Source: a bacterium (lineage in GTDB: Bacteria; Cyanobacteriota; Vampirovibrionia; Gastranaerophilales; UBA9971). From it: a stretch of DNA of 20,153 nucleotides. Both the position numbers and the translations under genes were made by a program. The stretch covers positions 1 to 20,153 of the forward strand of contig JBAWVS010000049.1 in the NCBI GenBank assembly GCA_037147175.1, written 5' to 3'. The notes beneath the pieces were generated by a model. The model worked only from the letters and a program-made list of their open reading frames with translations, searched no databases and had not been told where the DNA came from. Positions 1 through 6,909 of this stretch are shown here, piece by piece. Each line of letters starts with the position of its first letter. Position 1 is the stretch's first letter.

Positions 1-53
1 ATAAAATTCAATGACAACAAGACTTTAACTTATGCTGCGTAACTCCTGTATTA

Positions 54-344
54 ATGAAAATTAAAAAATCTTCAAATAGTATTTTTGTCTTCCCTGATAA
101 AAATGGGGATTTTCAAAACCCGGAAGGTATGATTAATAATAAATTCAATCCTTTAGTTAAAAAAGCAGGACTGGAAAATATTAAATTTATTGACTTAAGA
201 AATACTTATACAGTTCTTCTTTTATCTGAGAACATTTCATTTAGCTATATTAAAGAACAAGTGGGATATAGTAATTTGAATAGTTTTGAAGCGCAGTTCA
301 AAAAATATATTCCGGAGCAAAAAAAGAATTTTTGTTTAACTTGA
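54..344 (+). pseudogene. Tyrosine recombinase (phage integrase) C-terminal remnant, catalytically degenerate
   Basis: This 96-codon reading frame matches the last part of the catalytic domain of tyrosine recombinases: FVFPDKNG at residues 11-18, then KFIDLRNTY at 44-52, LLLSENISFSYIKEQVGYS at 55-73, and a final segment ending IPEQKK. Family members are usually 300-400 residues, so the N-terminal and core-binding parts are missing. An in-frame stop at 12-14 shows that no continuous longer frame exists here. Compared with the family consensus as I remember it (HDLRHT ... LGHS ... Y), only the arginine (R49) survives. The first His is I46, the second is N50, the His/Trp is Y72 and the nucleophilic Tyr aligns with F82. 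Y85 is a possible but misplaced substitute. It is therefore very likely inactive as a recombinase. It sits beside a truncated glycosyltransferase and a hairpin-rich stretch, consistent with an eroded mobile element. Confidence 0.7.
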
Positions 345-395
345 AGCATATTTGAGGTATTTTTATTAAAGTAGAAATAAAAATTAGGGCTTAAA

Positions 396-650
396 ATGGA
401 TGTTTCGATAATTCTGGTTAACTACAACACAAAGGACTTGACCAGAGATTGTTTAAAATCAGTTTACGAAAAGACAGAAGGTTTGGAATACGATATCTGG
501 GTTGTGGATAATGCATCGTCTGACGGTTCACAGAATATGATTAAAGAAGAATTCCCTTATGTTAAGTTGATTGAAAGTCTTGAGAACCTTGGCTTTGGAA
601 GTGCTAACAATATTGCAATTAAACAGTCTGATGCTGTCTATTATCAATAG
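396..650 (+). pseudogene. Truncated family 2 glycosyltransferase (N-terminal fragment)
   Basis: The 84-residue product begins with the classic GT2 (GT-A fold) nucleotide-binding start: VSIILVNYNT at residues 3-12, the VVDNASSDGS loop at 36-45, and GFGSANNIAIKQSDA at 65-79. This is the rhamnosyltransferase (WbbL/RfbF-like) flavour of GT2. Normal relatives are about 250-330 residues and would next show an LLNPD-type metal-binding motif. Here the frame runs into TAG at 648-650, immediately before the hairpin-rich stretch, so the catalytic DxD region and the rest are gone. No continuation is seen downstream. The fragment was probably cut by a rearrangement or insertion at about 640-650. It cannot be an active transferase. 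Confidence 0.8.
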
Positions 651-1099
651 GTCTGAGAGAAAGTATCGCGTAGTCTGAGAATAAGTGAATTAGTGCTCTC
701 AAACTACTGTAAATAATGCGGAAGTGTTTAAACAAAATTCTCAAACCAAGTGATACTTTTTATCCTTAACTTTCATGTTGTTATGATAACTTATTTGTCT
801 TTTCCCTCAGAAGTTTATGAGCAAATTATTAATTAATCAATAACAGGGACTTTTCAGGGAAATTGTTAAAATATTGCCTTTATTCAAATTTTTAAGGCAC
901 TCACCGCTTGGGTTTCAAGGCATAATTCCCTAAAAAAATAACAGGGAATTATTTTTAAAGAATAGGGAATTATTATTATAGAACAAGGAAGTTTTCTATA
1001 ATAATGCTTGAAGCTGACCTTGCCTCAGAATGAATCTCAATGAAAACAAAAACTGCGGTTTGAAAATTAATCCTGTTTTTTCGTAAATTTATAAAATTC
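651..1099. repeat. Gene-free stretch with nested inverted repeats and AGGGAA motifs
   Basis: No convincing coding frame is present. Inverted arms 660-682 and 737-759 match at 19 of 23 positions by hand count. A 10-base pair with one mismatch (671-680 with 697-706) lies inside them. The octamer GTCTGAGA occurs at 651-658 and 673-680, and close inverted versions lie at 697-704 and 739-746. AATAACAGGGA is repeated directly at 839-849 and 937-947. ATAATTCCCT (922-931) is inverted against AGGGAATTAT at 943-952, which recurs directly at 964-973. A perfect 12-base hairpin occupies 972-1005. Dense mixed direct and inverted repeats next to a recombinase remnant are what one would expect of the end or recombination region of a mobile element. 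That origin is inference. Confidence 0.6.
972..1005. repeat. Perfect 12-base inverted repeat (hairpin)
   Basis: ATTATTATAGAA at 972-983 is the exact reverse complement of 994-1005, with a 10-base spacer (984-993). The stem is AT-rich and has no following T-run, so it does not look like an intrinsic terminator. It immediately follows the third AGGGAATTAT copy (964-973), with which it shares two bases, and appears to be part of the same repeat cluster. Confidence 0.6.
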
Positions 1100-1127
1100 T
1101 TGCAATTGATATTATCTTCAATATAAA
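1100..1127 (+). promoter_or_regulatory. Putative sigma-70-type promoter for the first GT9 gene
   Basis: TTGCAA at 1100-1105 and TATAAA at 1122-1127 are separated by 16 bases, a plausible -35/-10 pair. It lies about 40 bases upstream of the TTG start at 1166. In an AT-rich genome such matches arise by chance, so this is a candidate only. Confidence 0.4.
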
Positions 1128-1165
1128 ATTAATTCAGGTTTTATAAAAACTGAAAGTAAATTATT

Positions 1166-2140
1166 TTGACTGTAAAAAAAATATTAATATTACGATTCGG
1201 AGCTATCGGAGATGTTGTACACACAACAGCTCTTTTTCGGTCATTAAAAAAATATGATTCAGAAATTAAAATTCACTATGCAACATTTAAAATCCCTGCA
1301 GTCTTAATTCAAAATGATCCGGATCTTAAAAAAGTTTGGATTGTTGAAGGGAAAACTTACAAACATCTTGTTAATCTTGCAAAAGAACTGCGAAAAGAAA
1401 AATTCGATGTATTTATTAATTTACAACCGTCAATAAAAACAAATATTTTTAGCTTAATTTTAGGAGCTAAAAAAACAGTTGCTTACAAAAAAACGTTTAA
1501 ACTCCACGCCGTTGAAAACTTCTGGAAAACGGCAAAGCCTGTTTTTAAGGATATTATTTTAGATAAAGAAATTAAAATCTATTTGCCGGAAGAAGCAAGT
1601 AAAAAAATACAAAGTTTAATTAAAACTGATAATAAACTTATCGGATTTAATATGGGCGTGTCTTCCGTAAGACAAGGAAGAAAATGGCCGCTGGAATATT
1701 GGTCAGAGCTTGCAGCATCTCTTGTAGCTAAATATAACTGTCAAATAGTATTAACCGGTTCTGATGAAGATGCTGAAGAAGCAAATATTCTTGAAAATTT
1801 ATCTCCAAATATTACGTCTTTTTGCGGGAAATTAAGTCTTATTGAAAGCGCGGCTTTAATGCAAAGATGCAATATCTTTATATCAGGAGATACTGGACCT
1901 TTGCATATTGCTACGGCTATCGGAACTTTTACTATAGGACTATATGGTGCGGCTCCGATTTCAAGAACAGGACCTTACGGAAATCAATCATTTGCTCTTA
2001 AATCCGATTTAAAATGTATTCCTTGCAACAGGCGAAAATGCAAATTTCAGGAAACCGGCAATCAATATAATCCATGTATGCTAAACATTAAACCCGAGAT
2101 GATTTTAAACCTTATGGAAAAGCATTATTTAAGCAAATAA
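1166..2140 (+). CDS. GT9 glycosyltransferase, ADP-heptose:LPS heptosyltransferase-like
   Basis: The 324-residue protein has the full GT9 layout. The N-terminal Rossmann half carries ILRFGAIGDVVHTT (residues 8-21), with D16 at the position of the catalytic Asp of WaaC. The C-terminal donor-binding half carries GDTGPLHIA (241-249). GT9 enzymes such as WaaC and WaaF transfer heptose from ADP-heptose to the inner core of lipopolysaccharide at the cytoplasmic face of the inner membrane. Four cysteines near the C-terminus (C284, C287, C292, C304) follow the CxPC-type pattern seen in many heptosyltransferase II-like proteins. The start must be TTG: an in-frame TAA lies at 1157-1159, and the next Met is far beyond the conserved N-terminus. 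A weak purine-rich stretch (GAAAG, 1152-1156) precedes it. It may be the first gene of a + strand GT9 set. The sugar donor cannot be fixed from sequence. Confidence 0.88.
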   Translation: MTVKKILILRFGAIGDVVHTTALFRSLKKYDSEIKIHYATFKIPAVLIQNDPDLKKVWIVEGKTYKHLVNLAKELRKEKFDVFINLQPSIKTNIFSLILGAKKTVAYKKTFKLHAVENFWKTAKPVFKDIILDKEIKIYLPEEASKKIQSLIKTDNKLIGFNMGVSSVRQGRKWPLEYWSELAASLVAKYNCQIVLTGSDEDAEEANILENLSPNITSFCGKLSLIESAALMQRCNIFISGDTGPLHIATAIGTFTIGLYGAAPISRTGPYGNQSFALKSDLKCIPCNRRKCKFQETGNQYNPCMLNIKPEMILNLMEKHYLSK

Positions 2141-2221
2141 ACTTTACAAAATTCAAATCTGTTTATTTAACGATCTTTTTAGTTTATTTTGTAATTAGTA
2201 TTCTATAGAAAGTAAGTAAAT

Positions 2222-2308
2222 TCGACTCTTTATCAAAATAAAACAATAGATAAAATTCAATCTTGGCGAATCGGCACTTCAAATTTAAACATCCCGATGC
2301 TTGTTTAA
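2222..2308 (+). pseudogene. Decayed 5' copy of the GT9-like gene at 2468
   Basis: Codon by codon, 2222-2305 aligns without gaps to the first 28 codons of the gene starting at 2468, with about 66 of 84 bases identical by hand count. The translation keeps YQNK, SWRIG and LNIPML, matching YQNK, PWRIG and LNIPML in the intact gene. The TTG start has become TCG, the conserved IGD has become IGT, and a TAA follows at 2306-2308. Upstream sequence (GAAAGTAAG, 2209-2217) also resembles the ribosome-binding stretch before 2468. The remainder of 2141-2467 has no gene that I can see. This is a relic of a tandem duplication in which one copy has been almost entirely deleted. Confidence 0.8.
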
Positions 2309-2467
2309 ATTTATTTTATTAAGATTTTGCCGATTTATAAAATCCGAAAATTAATTTAAGTTGACTCTCTAATAAAATAGATGTGTTTCTTTAAAACAAT
2401 CATTATTATGTTAAGATATAGACAGTTTAAAGCTAGTTCTAAAATTATTATTAGGAAGTAAGCAATT

Positions 2468-3472
2468 TTGGCTCATTATCAAAATAAAAAAATAGATATA
2501 ATTGTCCCATGGCGAATAGGTGATGCAATTTTAAACATCCCAATGCTTATTGCACTTAAGCAAGTTAATGAGAAATATAATGATAACAATAAAATCAGAA
2601 TAATTGCTCAGCCCTTTTTGTCTGAATTATACTCACCTTTGGGTATTTTTGAATGCAAGCGTCTTACTATTTTTACAAAAATAATATCTCATTTAAAATC
2701 AGCGAATTTTGCCTTTTTTACTGAAACAATAAACATAAATTGGGGATACACGGCAAAAATAAAATATGGATTAACTAACAAACATAAAAAAATCATTAAA
2801 TTTGATTACGAACTGCCTTTTATGAATATTAATAATTTCAAGGATTTTATACCAGGAGAATTAATTTCTTTTTTGCAGGATAAATTTAATTTAGGACAGT
2901 ATTCAATAAGTTTATTTGGAATTTTATTGGAATTAGGTTATACGACAGAACAAATTATTGATACATTTGACTTTAGTCCTGATTCTTTGGTGCTAAATAA
3001 CTTTAATGGATTTTTTCATTCGATTATGAAAGAAAAATATGTGGTTTTTTGCATGGAAGCTGCTTATGGAAAAAAAGGTGATGCGAACAGACGTTGGGAT
3101 GAAAATTATTATATTGAAATAGCTAACAAATGTTTTGAGGATTTTAATCTTAAATCTGTTTTTGTTGGTGTTAATCATAATTTCAAATTACCGAATAATC
3201 CTAATTTTATTGATTTAAGAAAACAGCTTAATTTATTTCAATTAGCTCAGGTAATTAAATCTTCAGTTTATTATATCGGAAATGACACAGCTCCTCTACA
3301 CATAGCCAATATTATGCAAAAACCTTCAGTAGGAACTTATTTTATGGAACACAGTCTGACAGATTTTAGTCCTATTTTTCCTGAATTAAATACAAAAGTG
3401 TACTGTCCTCAAAATATTGATGAAGTCTATGATAAATTTAAACAAAATTTTAGTACTAAAACTAAATTGTGA
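2468..3472 (+). CDS. Divergent GT9-like glycosyltransferase
   Basis: The 334-residue protein shows the two GT9 signatures: PWRIGDAILNIP at residues 14-25 and GNDTAPLHIAN at 271-281. In between it carries MEAAYGKKGDANRRW (196-210). That segment is not part of the heptosyltransferase consensus I know, but it recurs in the paralogue at 6910-7902. The central portion differs strongly from the neighbouring GT9s, so donor and acceptor are unknown. The TTG start is supported by AGGA at 2453-2456, and because the next Met (residue 26) would remove the IIVPWRIGD strand-loop. It ends 7 bases before the ATG of the next gene, implying co-transcription. A decayed copy of its 5' end lies just upstream (2222-2308). 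Confidence 0.8.
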   Translation: MAHYQNKKIDIIVPWRIGDAILNIPMLIALKQVNEKYNDNNKIRIIAQPFLSELYSPLGIFECKRLTIFTKIISHLKSANFAFFTETININWGYTAKIKYGLTNKHKKIIKFDYELPFMNINNFKDFIPGELISFLQDKFNLGQYSISLFGILLELGYTTEQIIDTFDFSPDSLVLNNFNGFFHSIMKEKYVVFCMEAAYGKKGDANRRWDENYYIEIANKCFEDFNLKSVFVGVNHNFKLPNNPNFIDLRKQLNLFQLAQVIKSSVYYIGNDTAPLHIANIMQKPSVGTYFMEHSLTDFSPIFPELNTKVYCPQNIDEVYDKFKQNFSTKTKL

Positions 3473-3479
3473 GTTAACA

Positions 3480-4466
3480 ATGGGACTTCCTAAAAAAATA
3501 AACAAAATAGCTATTGTCTTTGGAGCCAAAATAGGTGACGTTGTAAACATTCAGCCTGTTTGCAGGGTTTTGAAAGAAAAATATCCTCATTCAGAGATTA
3601 TTTTTGTAACATGGCCCGGAGCTGCTCAAATTGCAGGACTACTACCCGAAGTTGATTTTGTTGAAATATTTGACAATAAAGGAAAAGGCAAAAATCCTTT
3701 TATTTTCTTGCAAGATGCTTTAAAGATAGGATTAAAGCATAAAATTGATTTAGCTGTTGTAATTAACGAATCTTCTACATACAGCTTTATGGCTTTTCTT
3801 ATAGGAGCAAAATATAGAGTAGGTCGGCATAAAACAGGTACTGATATTTTTCTCAATAAAAAATATACTTTAACTCAGGAAGATATTGAAGAAGCCCATA
3901 TAATTCAAAATTATTTAAAAGCTCTTGAACCTTTAGATTTATATACAAATGATTACTCATTGTCTTTGAAAACTAATTTTGACCATAAAGATATTGAATA
4001 TATTGACAAATTAATTGAGGAGTCAGGATATTCAGGCTATAAGCTCATTGGGTTTTCACCCAGCTCTGCTTTGGAACATAAAGACTGGATACCGCAAGAA
4101 GGAAAACGTTTAATTGATTTAATAAATCAAATCCCAGGATATAAAGTTGTTCTAACCGGCGAATTTATGGCACAGCTTTATGCTAAAGAACTGAGGAAGC
4201 TTGGTACTGAAGATTTTCTGGATTTATCACAAAAAACTACCGTTAAACAATTTGCAGTTCTTGTACGAAAGTTTGAGAAAATTGTTACGGTTGATACCGG
4301 TTCGGCACATCTGGCTTATGTTTTTAATATTCCTTCGGTTATTCTGTTTTTCAATAACTTATTTAAAATATGGGGACCCAAAAATACAAATTTACATAAA
4401 GTTATTTATAATCCCGATAGATATTCAATCAAAGCGGAAGAAATTTTAAAAGAATTAAATCTATAA
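3480..4466 (+). CDS. GT9 glycosyltransferase (heptosyltransferase family)
   Basis: This 328-residue protein carries GAKIGDVVNIQP at residues 15-26, the N-terminal GT9 loop with the Asp, and VTVDTGSAHLA at 269-279, the C-terminal donor-site motif. SPSSALEHKDW (193-203) matches the ASxxxKxWP-type segment of heptosyltransferases. A longer frame opens at 3417, but ATG 3480 is preferred. It lies 7 bases after the previous stop, has GTGAG (3469-3473) ahead of it, and puts the first beta strand (KIAIVFGAKIGD) at the expected distance from the N-terminus. It lacks the C-terminal cysteine cluster of the gene at 1166. It is likely a cytoplasmic, membrane-associated sugar transferase working on the same glycan as its neighbours. 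Its 3' end converges on the methyltransferase gene, 27 bases away, with no clear terminator between them. Confidence 0.87.
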   Translation: MGLPKKINKIAIVFGAKIGDVVNIQPVCRVLKEKYPHSEIIFVTWPGAAQIAGLLPEVDFVEIFDNKGKGKNPFIFLQDALKIGLKHKIDLAVVINESSTYSFMAFLIGAKYRVGRHKTGTDIFLNKKYTLTQEDIEEAHIIQNYLKALEPLDLYTNDYSLSLKTNFDHKDIEYIDKLIEESGYSGYKLIGFSPSSALEHKDWIPQEGKRLIDLINQIPGYKVVLTGEFMAQLYAKELRKLGTEDFLDLSQKTTVKQFAVLVRKFEKIVTVDTGSAHLAYVFNIPSVILFFNNLFKIWGPKNTNLHKVIYNPDRYSIKAEEILKELNL

Positions 4467-4493
4467 AAAATAGTTAATATAAAAGAAACATAT

Positions 4494-5249
4494 TTAGAAA
4501 CTGATTTTTAATTCATGTTTAAGAATATTTTCAACATCTTGTATATTTAATCTTAAAATTGACAAATTTTTGTCAAAATCATCTTTTATATCATCGTAAT
4601 TCATATTAATATATTCATTATAGATATTTTCATAATTCTTTATCAGCGTATCAGAATCAGGATTTAAATTATGTACAAGACAGACTCCTATAGGCGGAAT
4701 ACTTATGTTATAAATTTTCAATTCTGGTCTGTATTTTTTTAATATAAGAATTATTTTATATACGTCCCCTGTCCAAGCACCACTACTAATTTCGCGATCC
4801 GAAGAAATTTTATCAATAGGGATTGTATCGTGTATTAATATCAGTGAATTTTTGCCAGAGTTTTTTTCTGAGTTTATAAAATCTCTTAAAACAAAGTCAA
4901 ATAGGTGCATTCCATCAATAAGCGACACATCAACTTTTTGATTGTCCAACTCTTTGTCTAGATGATTATTTTCAAAAAAGTCATCACTTTTAACATGAAA
5001 CATTTTTACATTTTCGTTAAAAATAATTTTATCGTCTCTGAATGGATCAATTCCTATAGCTTTAGTCTTTTTATTTGCTAAATTTATGGAGCGGCCTTGC
5101 TGTACACCTATTTCAAGATAGGTTTTTGGTGTATATAAATCGTGAATTAATTTAAGGATTTGATAATGCGATAAAACGTCATCTTTTTCATTTTCAGAAG
5201 ATATATATTTTTTCTTTTTTTTAAGAAATTTTTCAAAAAATTTTTTCAT
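4494..5249 (-). CDS. Class I SAM-dependent methyltransferase (Methyltransf_24-like)
   Basis: The 251-residue protein has SAM-binding motif I LEIGVQQGRS at residues 45-54, an acidic strand end IGIDPF at 65-70, and IDGMHLFDFVLRDF at 111-124. It then has LILIHD at 136-141 and WTGDVYK at 159-165. This order (ExGxxxGxS, DGxH, RDF, HD) is typical of the Methyltransf_24/TylF-like group, which often methylates hydroxyls on sugars or glycans. The first 20 residues are very lysine-rich, possibly favouring membrane association. It follows the gene at 5297-5890 with a 47-base gap containing TATAAT (5276-5281, reverse strand) and AGGAT ahead of the ATG, so it may be co-transcribed or have its own promoter. 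Methylation of a surface sugar is inferred from context. Confidence 0.75.
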   Translation of the reverse strand: MKKFFEKFLKKKKKYISSENEKDDVLSHYQILKLIHDLYTPKTYLEIGVQQGRSINLANKKTKAIGIDPFRDDKIIFNENVKMFHVKSDDFFENNHLDKELDNQKVDVSLIDGMHLFDFVLRDFINSEKNSGKNSLILIHDTIPIDKISSDREISSGAWTGDVYKIILILKKYRPELKIYNISIPPIGVCLVHNLNPDSDTLIKNYENIYNEYINMNYDDIKDDFDKNLSILRLNIQDVENILKHELKISF

Positions 5250-5296
5250 TGTATAAAGTATATCCTATTATTTTGATTATAATGTAATAAAAACTT

Positions 5297-5890
5297 TTAA
5301 AGCTTAATTCTGATTATGTCATCATAAACTTCTATATTAGCATTTGGTTTGTGAGAACAAATAAATTTCTTTAATTCTTTAATACTTGGGTAGTCTTTTT
5401 CTGTCCCAAAACATCTGGCATCATCAATTAAAATTACGTGAGAAAAATTTTCAGATGCAAAGATACTCAACAATTCTGCCATAATCGGAGTTTCTTTTTC
5501 GCCTTTTGCACAGAACGGTGCATTTGAATAATGCCCATCAAGCCAAAATAAAATTGGGTTATCAGTATTTTTTATGATTTCGGGTAAAACTTTGCTGCTG
5601 TCGCCATGATGTGTGTTTACTTTAGTTCCTGCAAATTTCTCAGTTGCCATTTCATATAATTCATCACTCAATTCAATAGTATGCAATATTTCAAAATCAT
5701 TTATTAGCATAGCCGGAGTTTCGCCTTTATATATGCCTGTTTCAATAAAAACTTTTATATTGTTTTCCTTGGCATATCTTAAAATTTCGCTCCTTTTATA
5801 TTCATACGATGGTGAAAATGATTCTTTGTTACAAGAAAATGGTTTTAATATTTTTTTAAATATTTTTTCAACTTCTCGTTGGATTGCCAT
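5297..5890 (-). CDS. Small SAM-methyltransferase-like protein, paralogue of the one at 18763
   Basis: With the start chosen here the protein has 197 residues. FIETGIYKGETP (48-59) resembles SAM-binding motif I, HTIELSDELYE (70-80) the acidic second strand, and FWLDGHYSNAPFCAKG (115-130) and LIDDARCFG (154-162) are conserved blocks. The protein at 18763-19359 shares the last three blocks almost unchanged and ends with the same DIIRI. The family appears in polysaccharide gene clusters, but I know of no proven reaction. Methyl transfer is inferred from the fold. An ATG at 5950 gives 20 more residues, but ATG 5890 has AAAGGG seven bases upstream, and the best promoter candidate (5957-5962) would start transcription at about 5950. 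Confidence 0.72.
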   Translation of the reverse strand: MAIQREVEKIFKKILKPFSCNKESFSPSYEYKRSEILRYAKENNIKVFIETGIYKGETPAMLINDFEILHTIELSDELYEMATEKFAGTKVNTHHGDSSKVLPEIIKNTDNPILFWLDGHYSNAPFCAKGEKETPIMAELLSIFASENFSHVILIDDARCFGTEKDYPSIKELKKFICSHKPNANIEVYDDIIRIKL

Positions 5891-5956
5891 TTTATTGCCC
5901 TTTCTTCTTTTTAAACATAGAATTTCAATATCAGTATTTAATTTTTTCATTTTTAA

Positions 5957-5962
5957 ATTATA
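5957..5962 (-). promoter_or_regulatory. Extended -10 promoter element for the methyltransferase genes
   Basis: On the reverse strand the sequence reads TGATATAAT, a perfect extended -10 element (TGnTATAAT). No convincing -35 hexamer lies 16-18 bases upstream, which extended -10 promoters can tolerate. Transcription would begin near 5950, giving an untranslated leader of about 60 bases to ATG 5890. Confidence 0.45.
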
Positions 5963-6107
5963 TCATTGTTATAAATTAAGGCATATTTATGTTGAGTTAT
6001 AAATCAAAAATTGGAATACTGATTTCATTATAAAAATATCTATACGATACTAGAAGTTGTTGCTATTAAGTTTTTAAATTTTTTGTTCAAAATTCTAATT
6101 TAATTTT

Positions 6108-6139
6108 AAGCAAATTCTTTATAAAAAACTTTTTTGCTT
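6108..6139. repeat. Small inverted repeat in the leader of the PIG-L gene
   Basis: AAGCAAA at 6108-6114 is complementary to TTTGCTT at 6133-6139. It lies in the gene-poor stretch 5891-6172 between divergent genes. It may form a weak hairpin in the leader of the PIG-L gene, or be chance in AT-rich DNA. Apart from this, the -10 element at 5957 and a short leader-like sequence at 6140-6156, I see nothing else in that stretch. Confidence 0.3.
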
Positions 6140-6172
6140 TATTCTGTAGAAAGTAAATGGGTCAATATAATT

Positions 6173-6907
6173 ATGATTAATTTTAAAAAAATATATAAAG
6201 ATTTTGTTATTGGAAAAAAATATCTAAAATTAGCCAATTTTTTTCATTTTGAAAAAATTGATCCTGAAGAATTAATAATTCAGCCTAAAGAAAAATGTCT
6301 TGTATTAGCTCCACATTTTGATGATGAAACTTTTGGATGTGGAGGACTTCTTCTCCGTTATCCTCAAAATGTTCATATTATTTGTCTTACAGATGGCAAA
6401 TTCGGAACTGTTCAAGATGATAACGAAGAAATTGTAAATATCAGAAAAAAAGAATTTACTAGCGTTATGGAACAGGTTGGCATTAATTCATACGAATTTC
6501 TAGATATTCAAGACGGAAAACTTATTTTTAATTATGAAAAATTCAAACAAATAAATATTTCTGATTATGATTATATTTTTATTCCCAATTATTTTGAAAA
6601 TCACAAAGACCATAAAGCTGTTACAAAGTTATTGCAGCAACTTTTAAAAGAAAAAAAATACAAAAAATCGCTTAAAATAGTTTCTTACGAAATATGGTCA
6701 GCTATGACAATGCCGAATTATTTTATTGATGTGACTAAAGTTATAAGAAAAAAACGAGAATTAATACAGTTATATTGTTCTCAAAATAAAAATCTGTGGT
6801 TTTTTAAAGGCATAATCTCTTTAAACGCCTATAGAGGAATGCTCGTTAATAGAGGCTGGGCTGAAATGTACACAGTTTTGGATTTAAAGACTTTTAAAAA
6901 GGTATGA
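6173..6907 (+). CDS. PIG-L / LmbE family deacetylase
   Basis: PIG-L family enzymes are zinc-dependent hydrolases that remove acetyl groups from N-acetylglucosaminyl or related amino-sugar substrates. Both metal-site motifs are present in this 244-residue protein: PHFDDE at residues 47-52 (family AHPDDE) and HKDH at 144-147 (family HxxDH). The CLVLAPH strand leading into the first motif and the FGCGG turn after it fit the Rossmann-like LmbE fold. Length is normal for the family. A TTG at 6134 would give 13 extra residues. ATG 6173 is preferred because those residues (LYSVESKWVNII) are not family-like, but no strong ribosome-binding site decides it. It stands alone on the + strand, and its stop lies two bases from the stop of the convergent GT9-like gene. 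It probably deacetylates an amino sugar of the locus's glycan. Confidence 0.85.
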   Translation: MINFKKIYKDFVIGKKYLKLANFFHFEKIDPEELIIQPKEKCLVLAPHFDDETFGCGGLLLRYPQNVHIICLTDGKFGTVQDDNEEIVNIRKKEFTSVMEQVGINSYEFLDIQDGKLIFNYEKFKQINISDYDYIFIPNYFENHKDHKAVTKLLQQLLKEKKYKKSLKIVSYEIWSAMTMPNYFIDVTKVIRKKRELIQLYCSQNKNLWFFKGIISLNAYRGMLVNRGWAEMYTVLDLKTFKKV

Positions 6908-6909
6908 AA

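Noticed and set aside
1-53. Upstream continuation of the recombinase remnant
   Set aside because: An in-frame stop lies at 12-14, and the translated residues before 54 do not resemble recombinase sequence in any frame that stays open.
839-973. AATAACAGGGA and AGGGAATTAT repeats as a CRISPR array
   Set aside because: The repeated units are only 10-11 bases, occur in both orientations and have irregular spacing; no cas gene is present.
2993-3178. Reverse-strand frame of 61 codons inside the GT9-like gene
   Set aside because: It lies wholly inside a well-supported gene and has low-complexity composition with no recognisable motif.
4201-4449. Second + strand frame inside the GT9 gene at 3480
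   Set aside because: It is a shadow frame with no ribosome-binding site or family resemblance; the overlapping GT9 frame contains the VDTGSAHLA motif.
5613-6002. Forward frame of 129 codons across the small methyltransferase gene
   Set aside because: It is antisense to a gene with conserved blocks, its own composition is not protein-like, and it reads through the likely promoter region.
6134-6172. TTG start for the PIG-L gene
   Set aside because: The 13 extra residues do not look like the family N-terminus, and the TTG lies inside a small inverted repeat. ATG 6173 is simpler, though not proven.
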